A stretch of 19,291 nt of DNA, taken from positions 1 to 19,291 of the forward strand of contig JASBTC010000369.1 in NCBI GenBank assembly GCA_030148625.1, given 5' to 3'. Each line of letters opens with the position of its first letter. The stretch's first letter is position 1. The DNA is from Sphingobium sp. GTDB lineage: Bacteria > Pseudomonadota > Alphaproteobacteria > Sphingomonadales > Sphingomonadaceae. A program made the translations under genes and the position numbers. Below are positions 1 through 6,832 of the stretch, one piece after another. Under the pieces are notes generated by a model that was not told the origin of the DNA, made no database searches, and saw nothing but the letters and a program-made list of their open reading frames with translations.

Positions 1-5
1 CTTCG

Positions 6-788
6 GTGATCCTCGATCGCCGGATCAACGCCGTGCGCGGCGACGTCGCCGACATCGCGCTCGCCGGCACGCTCTTTGCCCCCCACTATGCCTGTCCGAT
101 GAGCCGGAACTGCGCCGTGCCGTCAACGCCGGTGCGCGAGCGGCCGAGCGACGATGCAGCGCGGGTGTCGGAACTGCTCTATGGAGAGGCGTTCGAAGTG
201 CTCGACCTCAATGGCGGCTGGGCCTGGGGCTATTGCCGCGCCGACCATTATGTCGGCTATGTGCGCCAGGATGCGCTAACCACTGCGCATGACGGGACCT
301 GGCGGATCGCGGCTCCCGAAACCCGCGCCGATCGGGGTGACGTCCTGTTCATGGGCTCGATGATCGAGGGCACCGTACAAGGCGATGTGATCGAGACCCC
401 GCTTGGCGCGATCGCGCTCGGCGACGTGGCGGCCCCCGACGCGACCTTCGATCCCGTGGCGGTGGCCGAACGCTTCCTGGGCGCTCCCTATCTGCTGGGC
501 GGCCGCACCCTGCGCGGCATCGACTGTTCGGGGCTCGTGCAGCTTGCATATGCCATGGCGGGCGTTGCGCTGCCGCGTGACAGCGATCTCCAGGCCGCTA
601 TGGGGACTCCGCTTGCAGCCGGGGAGAACGCTCAGCGCGGCGACCTGGCTTTTTTCCCCGGCCATGTCGGGATGATGATCGATGGAGACCGCATGATCCA
701 CGCCACCGCACATAGCGGCAACGTCACTATCGAGCCGTTGGCCGATGTCGAGGCGCGCACGAGCGCGGCGACGGTGCGGCGGCCATGA
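6..788 (+). CDS. NlpC/P60 family cell-wall hydrolase (5' end may lie outside the window)
   Basis: Probable peptidoglycan endopeptidase that cleaves peptide stems in the periplasm. Residues about 35-95 look like a bacterial SH3-type wall-binding domain, and residues about 150-245 are the NlpC/P60 papain-like domain. The catalytic cysteine is Cys174 in DCSGLVQ, the general-base histidine is His220 in GHVGM, and the third polar residue is probably His232 in MIHAT. The reading frame is open to the window edge, so the GTG at position 6 is only the first start visible and the true start may be upstream. No signal peptide is visible from this start. The stop overlaps the argC start by four bases (ATGA), which implies one transcript with translational coupling. 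The family call is firm; the cleaved bond is not determined. Confidence 0.88.
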   Translation: MILDRRINAVRGDVADIALAGTLFAPHYACPMSRNCAVPSTPVRERPSDDAARVSELLYGEAFEVLDLNGGWAWGYCRADHYVGYVRQDALTTAHDGTWRIAAPETRADRGDVLFMGSMIEGTVQGDVIETPLGAIALGDVAAPDATFDPVAVAERFLGAPYLLGGRTLRGIDCSGLVQLAYAMAGVALPRDSDLQAAMGTPLAAGENAQRGDLAFFPGHVGMMIDGDRMIHATAHSGNVTIEPLADVEARTSAATVRRP

Positions 789-1726
789 CGCGCGTTTTCA
801 TCGATGGCGCCGCGGGCACGACCGGGCTGGAGATCCGCGAAAGGCTGGCAGGACGGAGCGACCTGTCCGTCACCGTGCTTTCCGATGCGGATCGCAAGGA
901 TGCCGCGGCACGGCGCGGCGCGCTCAATGATGCGGACGCCGTGATCCTCTGCCTGCCGGACGATGCTGCACGCGAAGCGGTTTCGCTGATCGAAAATCCC
1001 GCGGTCAAGGTGATCGATGCCTCGACCGCACACCGCACGGCTCCGGGCTGGGCCTATGGCTTTGCCGAGATCGAGCCCGAGCGCCGCGCCGAACTGTCCG
1101 GGGCAACGCGCATCTCCAATCCGGGCTGCTACCCTACCGGTTTTCTGGCGCTTGTCCGCCCGCTTGTCCGCGCCGGGCTGATTCCGGCGGACTGGCCGTT
1201 CACGGTCAACGCCACTTCCGGCTATTCGGGTGGCGGCAAGTCGATGATCGCGGCCTTTGAGGATGCAGCGGCGCCGGACGCGACCGATACCGCGTTTCGC
1301 ATCTATGCGCTCGGGCTGGGGCACAAGCACGTCGCTGAAATGCAGGTACAGGGCGGCCTCGCCCACCCGCCGCTGTTCATGCCCGCCGTCGCGCGCGCCT
1401 ATCGCGGCATGCTGGTCGAAGTGCCGCTGCAATTGTGCGCCATGGCGAACGCGCCGAGCGCCACCGCGCTGCGCGCTGCGCTTGCCGAGGCCTATGCCGG
1501 CAGCCGGCTGGTCTCGGTGCATCAGGACGGCGATCCCTCGCTGCTGACACTGGAGCGTTCCGCAGGCACCGACCGGCTGGAGTTGTTCGTCTTCGCCAAT
1601 GAAGCGGCGGGCCAGGTGCGCCTGGTCGCGGCGCTCGACAATCTCGGCAAAGGCGCCGGCGGTGCCGCTGTCCAGAATCTCAACCTGGCGATCGGGCTCG
1701 ACGAATATGCCGGGCTGCGGCTGTAG
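785..1726 (+). CDS. argC: N-acetyl-gamma-glutamyl-phosphate reductase
   Basis: Reduces N-acetyl-glutamyl-5-phosphate to the semialdehyde with NADPH, the third step of arginine synthesis in the cytoplasm. The N-terminus carries a nucleotide-binding glycine stretch (residues 7-14, DGAAGTTG). The catalytic cysteine is Cys115 in SNPGCYPTG, and a GYSGGGK loop lies near residues 147-153. At 313 residues it matches the shorter type-2 ArgC subfamily rather than the roughly 345-residue enterobacterial form. The ATG overlaps the stop of the NlpC/P60 gene, so it is translationally coupled to a wall hydrolase and no other arg gene is in view. The call is firm. Confidence 0.95.
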   Translation: MTRVFIDGAAGTTGLEIRERLAGRSDLSVTVLSDADRKDAAARRGALNDADAVILCLPDDAAREAVSLIENPAVKVIDASTAHRTAPGWAYGFAEIEPERRAELSGATRISNPGCYPTGFLALVRPLVRAGLIPADWPFTVNATSGYSGGGKSMIAAFEDAAAPDATDTAFRIYALGLGHKHVAEMQVQGGLAHPPLFMPAVARAYRGMLVEVPLQLCAMANAPSATALRAALAEAYAGSRLVSVHQDGDPSLLTLERSAGTDRLELFVFANEAAGQVRLVAALDNLGKGAGGAAVQNLNLAIGLDEYAGLRL

Positions 1727-1749
1727 AGGGATCCAGCGATCTTGAAATG

Positions 1750-1813
1750 CTCGTTATTGCGAGCGGGGCGACCGATGCCGGGTTGCTTCGCCGCTTGTGC
1801 GCTTCGCAATGGC
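1750..1813. repeat. Degenerate REP-like inverted repeat after argC
   Basis: The left arm ATTGCGAGCG (about 1756-1765) and the right arm CGCTT..GCTTCGCAAT (about 1791-1811) form an imperfect inverted repeat. Its flavour resembles the intergenic 'attgcgaagc' type repeats of many proteobacteria. It lies in the 164-bp gap between argC and the next gene. It may act as a weak terminator or be a decayed repeat. No second copy is present in the window. Confidence 0.3.
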
Positions 1814-1890
1814 GATCGACTTTACCGGAGCTTGCCTTGATCGCGGCTTAGGCGCATTTTTCCCTGCCTTGGGCAACAAGGGGGGATATC

Positions 1891-2325
1891 ATGAATGAAG
1901 CCGCCATCGTCGCGCCGACATGGTTCTGGATCGTTGTCGCCGTCTTCATCCTGTGGGGCCTGATGGGATGCTGGGCCTGCTATAGCCAGATGACGATCGC
2001 GCCCGAGAAGCTTGCAGCCCTTCCCGAAGCGCAACGCGATGCCTGGACCGCCCAGCCTGGCGCCATCAAGCTCGCTTATGTCGTTGCCGTCGGGGCCGGG
2101 CTTGCCGGGGCGGTGCTGCTCGCGATGCGCATGGATGTTGCGCGATGGGCGTTCGTCATATCGCTGGCCGCAGTGGTGCTTCAATTCGGCTGGTTCTTCG
2201 GCCCTTATCGCGGCGGCCAGAAGCTCGGCTGGGGGTCTGCGGGCTTTCCGCTGTTCATCGTGGCGATGTGCGTGATCCAGATCTGGTTCACCTGCTTCGC
2301 CGCGGCGAAGGGCTGGATCGGCTGA
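1891..2325 (+). CDS. Hypothetical four-helix inner-membrane protein
   Basis: Not a family I recognise. The 144-residue protein has four hydrophobic segments at about residues 10-30, 60-80, 84-104 and 118-138, separated by short loops. The longest loop (31-59) is polar and contains PEAQRDAW. The start ATG follows a strong Shine-Dalgarno sequence (AAGGGGGG, nine bases upstream). Spacing from argC is 164 bp with a degenerate repeat between, so it is probably a separate transcription unit. A perfect hairpin follows the stop. The strong ribosome site, membrane pattern and matching codon use make it a real gene; its function is unknown. Confidence 0.8.
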   Translation: MNEAAIVAPTWFWIVVAVFILWGLMGCWACYSQMTIAPEKLAALPEAQRDAWTAQPGAIKLAYVVAVGAGLAGAVLLAMRMDVARWAFVISLAAVVLQFGWFFGPYRGGQKLGWGSAGFPLFIVAMCVIQIWFTCFAAAKGWIG

Positions 2326-2331
2326 ACATCA

Positions 2332-2356
2332 TCCTCCCCATCGACGATGGGGAGGA
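2332..2356. terminator. Bidirectional hairpin between convergent genes
   Basis: A perfect 11-bp stem (TCCTCCCCATC with GATGGGGAGGA) around a GAC loop sits between the stop of the membrane protein (2325) and the stop of mltG (2360) on the other strand. There is no long T run on either side. Placement and symmetry suggest shared termination for both operons. Confidence 0.65.
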
Positions 2357-2359
2357 ATA

Positions 2360-3328
2360 TCACATTTCGCCCTTGGATCGGCGCAGCGCATACCATTTCT
2401 GCACATTGGCGTTGTGCTGGGCCAGTGTCTCGGCGAAGACGTGGCCGCCGCTGCCGTCCGCCACGAAGTAGAGCGCCCGGCTTTGCTCGGGATCGAGCAC
2501 CGCGGCAATGGATTCGGCGCCGGGGTTCGCGATCGGCCCTGCGGGAAGGCCGGCCATCGCATACGTATTGTAGCCGTTCATGGCATTCAGCTCGGAACGC
2601 AGGATGCGCCGGCCGAGCGGCTTCCCCTTCGTCACCGGATAGATGACGGTCGGATCGGCCTGCAGCTTCATCCCCGTGCGCAGGCGGTTGCCATAGACCG
2701 AGGCAACCATGCGGCGTTCGCCCGGCACGCCGGTTTCCTTCTCGACGATCGAGGCCAGGATGATCGCTTCACGCGGACTCGATACGGCGCTGGTCGGCTT
2801 GCGCGTCGCCCAGAGCGCAGCGAGCTTCTTGGTCATCGCATCCTGCATCCGCTTGAGCACCGCGGCGCGGGGCTCGCCGCGCTCGAAGCTGTAGGAATCG
2901 GGCAGCACCGACCCCTCGGGCGGAACCGGCACCGATCCGGTCAGCAGCTTCTCCGCCATCAGCTTTTCCTGGACCAGGATCGAAGGCATACCCGGCGGCA
3001 CGGTCACGAAACGCTGCAGCGTCTTGCCGCCCTGGAGCATCTTGAGCACGTCGGACGCGCTGGCGCCCTTGGGCACGCGATATTCGCCGGACTGGATCGG
3101 GGCATCGTCCCCGAACAGCTTGGCAAAGGTGAGGAACGTGTCCGCGGAACGGATCGCCCCGGCCTGCTCGAGCGTCCGCGCGGCGCCGGTCAGCGACGAT
3201 CCGTCCTTGATGATCACGGTCAGATTCTGCTCGGCCGGCCCCGGGCCGCCCCAGCTGCGCAACAGGTAGAGCCCCGCCAGTGCGACCGTGATCGCGACGA
3301 CGAGGCCGAGGCAGCCGGCCTTCTTCAC
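2360..3328 (-). CDS. mltG: Endolytic murein transglycosylase MltG
   Basis: Inner-membrane lytic transglycosylase that cuts nascent glycan strands and helps set their length (YceG-like family). A single membrane anchor spans about residues 7-24. A LysM-like region follows, and the catalytic domain contains LASIVEKET, with the expected catalytic glutamate at Glu196 (equivalent to Glu218 of the E. coli protein). Conserved YPVTKG, NAMNGYNTYAMAGLPAGP and NPG motifs follow. Length is 322 residues, close to the usual 340. The start is a GTG four bases after the fabF stop, so it is the last gene of the fab operon, a common alphaproteobacterial arrangement. Confidence 0.95.
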   Translation of the reverse strand: MKKAGCLGLVVAITVALAGLYLLRSWGGPGPAEQNLTVIIKDGSSLTGAARTLEQAGAIRSADTFLTFAKLFGDDAPIQSGEYRVPKGASASDVLKMLQGGKTLQRFVTVPPGMPSILVQEKLMAEKLLTGSVPVPPEGSVLPDSYSFERGEPRAAVLKRMQDAMTKKLAALWATRKPTSAVSSPREAIILASIVEKETGVPGERRMVASVYGNRLRTGMKLQADPTVIYPVTKGKPLGRRILRSELNAMNGYNTYAMAGLPAGPIANPGAESIAAVLDPEQSRALYFVADGSGGHVFAETLAQHNANVQKWYALRRSKGEM

Positions 3329-3332
3329 CCTG

Positions 3333-4592
3333 TCAGACCGCCCGCATCACCAGGCTGGCGTTGGTCCCGCCAAAGCCGAAGCTGTTGTTGAGGATCGCCT
3401 TCACCCGACGCTCCTTCGCGACATGCGGCACCAGATCGACGCCTTCGCAGCCGTCGCTGGGATTGTCGAGATTGAGAGTCGGCGGCACGATCTGATCGCG
3501 CATCGCCAGGATGGCGAAGATCGATTCGACCGCACCCGCGCCACCGAGCAGATGGCCGATGGCCGATTTGGTCGAACTCATCGACAAGCCGGAAATATCG
3601 CTGCCGAACAGCCGCTTGACCGCCCCCAGCTCCAGCTCGTCGCCGAGCGGCGTCGACGTGCCGTGCGCGTTGATATAGTCGATGTCGGACAGCGACAGGC
3701 CCGATTTGCGCATCGCCATCTCCATCGAGCGAAAGGCGCCCGAGCCCTCGGGATGCGGCGCCGTCACATGATAGGCGTCGCCCGACAGGCCGTAACCCAG
3801 CACTTCGGCATAGATTTTGGCGCCGCGCGCCTTGGCGTGCTCATATTCCTCGAGGCAGACGATGCCCGCGCCCTCGCCCATGACGAAACCGTCGCGTTCC
3901 TTGTCCCAGGGGCGGCTGGCCCGGGCCGGCTCGTCGTTGAAATTGGTCGACAAGGCACGTGCCTGCGCAAAGCCAGCGATACCCAGCGGGCACAGCGCAC
4001 CCTCCGAACCGCCCGCCAGCATGATGTCCGCGTCGTCCATCGCGATCATCCGTGCCGCGTCGCCGATGGCGTGCGCGCCGGTCGAGCAGGCGGTGACGAC
4101 CGCATGATTGGGGCCCATCAGCCCATATTTGATCTGAACCTGACCGGTGATGAGGTTGATCAGGCGGCCATGGACGAAATGCGGGCTGACGCGGCGCGGC
4201 CCCTTTTCGTGCAGGACGATCGATTCTTCCTCGATGCCCGGAAGGCCGCCGATTCCCGATCCGATCGAACAGCCCGCGCGATAGCGCTGCGCCTCGGTCA
4301 GATCCGCAAGCCCCGCATCCTCATAGGCCTGGCCGGCGGCGTCGATGCCATAGATGATGAAGGGATCGACCTGACGCTGGACCTTGTGGTCGACGCGCTT
4401 GCCAGGATCGAAGCCATATTCATGGTCCGCAGGCTTCACTTCGCATGCAATGCGGCAGACATAATCGGTCGCGTCGAAACGCGTGATCTGTCCTGCGCCG
4501 GATTTACCCGCGATCAGGTTCCTCCAGACGGTTTCGACCTCCGCCCCGAGCGGCGTCACGAGGCCCAGTCCGGTTACGACGACGCGGCGCAT
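3333..4592 (-). CDS. fabF: 3-oxoacyl-[acyl-carrier-protein] synthase II
   Basis: Condensing enzyme that elongates acyl-ACP with malonyl-ACP in type II fatty-acid synthesis. The Cys-His-His triad is Cys169 (VTACSTG), His310 (NAHGTST) and His347 (IGHLLGG), matching 163/303/340 of E. coli FabF. The start chosen is the ATG at 4592, which gives the canonical MRRVVVTGLG beginning and 419 residues. A GGAG sequence lies seven bases upstream. A longer in-frame start at 4622 would add ten residues that lie over the terminator tail and are not family-like. It follows acpP across a terminator-like hairpin and is followed closely by mltG. Confidence 0.96.
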   Translation of the reverse strand: MRRVVVTGLGLVTPLGAEVETVWRNLIAGKSGAGQITRFDATDYVCRIACEVKPADHEYGFDPGKRVDHKVQRQVDPFIIYGIDAAGQAYEDAGLADLTEAQRYRAGCSIGSGIGGLPGIEEESIVLHEKGPRRVSPHFVHGRLINLITGQVQIKYGLMGPNHAVVTACSTGAHAIGDAARMIAMDDADIMLAGGSEGALCPLGIAGFAQARALSTNFNDEPARASRPWDKERDGFVMGEGAGIVCLEEYEHAKARGAKIYAEVLGYGLSGDAYHVTAPHPEGSGAFRSMEMAMRKSGLSLSDIDYINAHGTSTPLGDELELGAVKRLFGSDISGLSMSSTKSAIGHLLGGAGAVESIFAILAMRDQIVPPTLNLDNPSDGCEGVDLVPHVAKERRVKAILNNSFGFGGTNASLVMRAV

Positions 4593-4620
4593 AGTCTCAC
4601 TCCGATAGAAATTCCAAAGC

Positions 4621-4662
4621 AAAACGGCTCCCCGGCCCTGATGAACCCGGGTCGGGAAGCCG
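4621..4662 (-). terminator. Intrinsic terminator or attenuator between acpP and fabF
   Basis: Read on the minus strand, CGGCT at 4662-4658 pairs with AGCCG at 4629-4625. Inner pairs CCCG/CGGG and CCC/GGG continue the stem, and four U residues follow (4624-4621). It lies 35 bases after the acpP stop and 28 bases before the fabF start. That geometry suggests partial termination, which would make more acpP than fabF message. Confidence 0.65.
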
Positions 4663-4697
4663 CTTCTATATCCTTGGGCGGCCGAACGGCCAGCCGA

Positions 4698-4934
4698 TCA
4701 GCCCTTGTTGGCGTCGATATAGGAGATCGCGTCCTTCACGGTCGAGATCTTCTCGGCCGCGTCATCGGGAATCTCGACACCGAATTCTTCCTCGAAGGCC
4801 ATGACGAGCTCGACGATATCAAGGCTGTCCGCGCCCAGATCGTCGATGAAGCTCGCGTCTTCGGTCACCTTTTCGGCCTCGACGCCGAGATGTTCGACGA
4901 CGATTTTCTTCACGCGGTCGGCGGTCTCGCTCAT
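4698..4934 (-). CDS. acpP: Acyl carrier protein
   Basis: Carries growing fatty acyl chains on a phosphopantetheine arm. The 78-residue acidic protein has the attachment motif [10 protein letters not shown], with Ser37 as the modified serine, and the usual helix II sequence [15 protein letters not shown]. The ATG at 4934 follows AAGGATG, about eight bases away. It sits between an unknown secreted-protein gene and fabF in the fab operon. A terminator-like hairpin follows, as expected if this abundant protein needs more message than its neighbours. No promoter of convincing quality was found in the 99 bp upstream. Confidence 0.97.
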   Translation of the reverse strand: MSETADRVKKIVVEHLGVEAEKVTEDASFIDDLGADSLDIVELVMAFEEEFGVEIPDDAAEKISTVKDAISYIDANKG

Positions 4935-5033
4935 GAGGTCATCCTTTTCTTAATGGGTGTTCAGCTTCAGGACGCACCTAATGTGCCACTGCGCCGCTGG
5001 CAAGAGGGCCGCGGAGCAGCTTCACGGATCGCG

Positions 5034-5585
5034 CTAATTCGCAATGAATTTCGCACGATCGACTTCAGCCACCGCAAGCAAAGCCGCGAGAATGCCCAGA
5101 TGCTCGCCATGCATTTCGGTTTCCACCTTCAAACCCGCCGCTGCGACGGCGCCCATATAGGCGGCGATCGTCGCATCGGGAATCGGATCCTGTTGAAAGC
5201 TGGCACGCATATCGTCGGGCAGAGCACGGAAAATGCGCGTCACCGTGACCGGGTCGAATCCGTCGCCGGCCAGTGCGCGTTCGGCACCCGGGACAGTGAG
5301 CGCTGCGATGACGTGGCCGATCGCCGCCTCGAACGCCACGTCGGACCAGCCATGTTTCTGTTTGCAGGCGACTGCCTGCGCGGCGACGGCCTCGACCGCT
5401 TCATCTCCGGGCGGCCGTGCCGTCTCCGCGTCGATCGATTGAAACAGATCGTCGGAAAGCTGCCTGGGAATCGATGGATCGAGCCCGTCCGCAATGCAGC
5501 CCAGCGTTGCGGCGTCAGCGGCCAGCGCCGGCACGGGCGACAACAAGGCAGCCAGGGTCGCGCCGGCGAGCCACTTGATCCTCAT
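5034..5585 (-). CDS. Hypothetical exported protein in the fab operon
   Basis: Not a family I recognise. The 183-residue protein begins with a clear Sec signal peptide (basic MRIK, hydrophobic core to about residue 16, cleavage probably after ALA at residue 22). The mature part is alanine-rich and predicted helical, with two cysteines (Cys30 and Cys74) that could form a disulfide in the periplasm. The ATG follows AAGGGAAG at good spacing. It lies 39 bp after fabG and 99 bp before acpP, co-oriented with both. A secreted protein here is unusual because the flanking enzymes are cytoplasmic. Its function is unknown and a link to lipid or envelope supply is only a guess. Confidence 0.8.
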   Translation of the reverse strand: MRIKWLAGATLAALLSPVPALAADAATLGCIADGLDPSIPRQLSDDLFQSIDAETARPPGDEAVEAVAAQAVACKQKHGWSDVAFEAAIGHVIAALTVPGAERALAGDGFDPVTVTRIFRALPDDMRASFQQDPIPDATIAAYMGAVAAAGLKVETEMHGEHLGILAALLAVAEVDRAKFIAN

Positions 5586-5624
5586 CGCGCTTCCCTTCGA
5601 TCGATCGCCCGGCTTGGGGGACGA

Positions 5625-6362
5625 TCAGAGCATGGCCATCCCGCCATTGACGTGCAAGGTCTGGCCGGTGACGTAAGATGCCTCACGACTGGCCAGATAG
5701 ACCACCGCCGCGCCGATATCGTCACCTTCGCCCAGCTTGCCCGCCGGAATCCGCCCGAGCAGCGCATCCTTCTGCGCTTCGGGCAGAACATCGGTCATCG
5801 CCGAGCGAATGAAGCCGGGCGCGACGCAATTGACGGTGACGTTGCGACTGGCCAGCTCCTGCGCCACCGCCTTGGACATGCCGACCAACCCGGCCTTCGA
5901 CGCGGCATAATTGGCTTGCCCGGGATTGCCCGTCGCGCCGACGACCGAAGTGATCGAGACGATACGTCCGAATCGCGCCTTCATCATCGGTTTCGACGCG
6001 GCGCGGACGAGGCGGAATGCGGCCTCGAGATTGACGCGGATCACGGTTTCCCATTCCTCGTCCTTCATCCGCATGGTCAGGTTGTCACGAGTCACGCCGG
6101 CATTGTTGACCAGGATATCGAGCTGCCCCAGCGCTTCGACCGCGCGCGGCACGAGTCCGTCCACCGCCGCGCCATCCGAGAGATCGCAGGCGAGCGCGAC
6201 ATGATCGCCGCCGAGTTCGGCACGAAACGCCTCCAGCTTCTCCGCATTGGATCCCGAAAGCGCGAGCCGAGCGCCCTGCCCGGCCAGCGCCTTCGCCACC
6301 GCCGAGCCGATTCCGCCCGAAGCGCCAGTCACCAGCGCGGTCATTCCCGTCAGATCGAACAT
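5625..6362 (-). CDS. fabG: 3-oxoacyl-[acyl-carrier-protein] reductase
   Basis: NADPH-dependent short-chain dehydrogenase that reduces 3-oxoacyl-ACP in each elongation cycle. The Rossmann motif is TGASGGIG (residues 12-19) and NNAG lies at 86-89. The catalytic set is Asn111, Ser139, Tyr152 and Lys156 (NYAASK), as in E. coli FabG. Length 245 matches the family. The ATG at 6362 follows AAGGGAAAG. That ribosome site lies just before the stop codon of the upstream GxxExxY gene, so translation is likely to be coupled. In relatives of this operon fabG usually follows fabD directly; here a 442-bp inverted-repeat unit separates them. Confidence 0.96.
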   Translation of the reverse strand: MFDLTGMTALVTGASGGIGSAVAKALAGQGARLALSGSNAEKLEAFRAELGGDHVALACDLSDGAAVDGLVPRAVEALGQLDILVNNAGVTRDNLTMRMKDEEWETVIRVNLEAAFRLVRAASKPMMKARFGRIVSITSVVGATGNPGQANYAASKAGLVGMSKAVAQELASRNVTVNCVAPGFIRSAMTDVLPEAQKDALLGRIPAGKLGEGDDIGAAVVYLASREASYVTGQTLHVNGGMAML

Positions 6363-6374
6363 GTCTTTCCCTTT

Positions 6375-6791
6375 TTATTGGTTCACGCGGAGGCGCGGAG
6401 ACGCGGAGGGTTTGTGGTCGTTGACCACCCGACGCACGCCTTCCTTCAACGTCGCTCCGCCAAAGTTGATTAGCAGCCCAACAGCCTGCCCGGTCAGTCG
6501 CAAATATGTCAGAAGCTGTTTTGTATGCGCGTTGTTCAGATTCTCGACGGATTTGACCTCGACGATCAGGCGCTCGTCGATAAGCAGGTCGATTCTGAAC
6601 GCCGCCTCGAAATGCATCCCCTCAAATTCGATATTCACGGGCCTTTGCCTGCTGACCGTATATCCCATCATCGTCAGCTTTCCGGCTAGAACGGTTTCGT
6701 AGACACTTTCGAGCAATCCTGGACCGAGATCGCGGTGAATGCGCAGCGACAGATCGAGCACGTCGCCGCTGATTTCATCGATCTCCCTCAC
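6375..6791 (-). CDS. GxxExxY protein (PD-(D/E)XK nuclease-fold family)
   Basis: Small protein of the GxxExxY family (PDDEXK_3), a restriction-nuclease-like fold whose role is not established. The name motif is GLLESVY at residues 25-31. The nuclease core is visible as Glu28, Asp68 (RIDLLID), Glu78 and Lys80 (VEVK), with Gln92 after it, so the active site looks intact. Length 138 is normal. The GTG start at 6791 is preceded by GGAGGGGAG, part of which belongs to the terminal inverted repeat. The last residues, about 128-137 (PSASPRLRVN), are encoded inside the other arm. The gene lies between fabD and fabG in the same direction and ends 12 bases before fabG. Confidence 0.9.
   Translation of the reverse strand: MREIDEISGDVLDLSLRIHRDLGPGLLESVYETVLAGKLTMMGYTVSRQRPVNIEFEGMHFEAAFRIDLLIDERLIVEVKSVENLNNAHTKQLLTYLRLTGQAVGLLINFGGATLKEGVRRVVNDHKPSASPRLRVNQ
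6383..6410 (+). repeat. 28-bp inverted repeat, fabG-proximal arm
   Basis: Consists of TC followed by three tandem octamers, ACGCGGAG, GCGCGGAG and ACGCGGAG, then GG. It is an exact reverse complement of 6797-6824. On the minus strand it encodes the C-terminal end of the GxxExxY protein. Confidence 0.95.
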
Positions 6792-6796
6792 TGCTC

Positions 6797-6824
6797 CCCT
6801 CCGCGTCTCCGCGCCTCCGCGTGA
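6797..6824 (-). repeat. 28-bp inverted repeat, fabD-proximal arm
   Basis: Exact reverse complement of 6383-6410, beginning nine bases after the fabD stop codon in the direction of transcription. On the minus strand its end provides the GGAGGG that serves as the ribosome-binding site for the GTG start at 6791. Confidence 0.95.
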
Positions 6825-6832
6825 CCCCGTAC

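Larger units (their letters stand above)
6383..6824. mobile_element. 442-bp inverted-repeat-bounded unit carrying the GxxExxY gene
   Basis: A perfect 28-bp inverted repeat brackets the GxxExxY coding region (arms 6383-6410 and 6797-6824). Nothing else fits inside the unit. It lies in what would otherwise be a gap of about 28 bp between fabD and fabG. There is no transposase and no obvious target duplication (flanks ATTGGT and CCCCGT). Calling it mobile is an inference from its structure and placement. Confidence 0.5.

Noticed and set aside
2414..3391. A 325-codon frame antisense to mltG
   Set aside because: It is a shadow of mltG with no recognisable motifs and low-complexity composition.
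4978..5003. Possible acpP promoter (TTGCCA and CATTAG on the minus strand)
   Set aside because: The spacing is only 14 bases and the -10 box is poor, so it is not supported as a feature.
3288..6473. A 1061-codon open frame on the plus strand, antisense to mltG, fabF, acpP and fabG
   Set aside because: It runs over several well-identified genes on the opposite strand, has no domain-like sequence and is rich in Arg, His and Asp. In GC-rich coding DNA the antisense frame often lacks stops by chance.
6377..6830. Target-site duplication flanking the GxxExxY unit
   Set aside because: The six bases outside each arm (ATTGGT and CCCCGT) do not match, so classical cut-and-paste transposition is not supported by a duplication.
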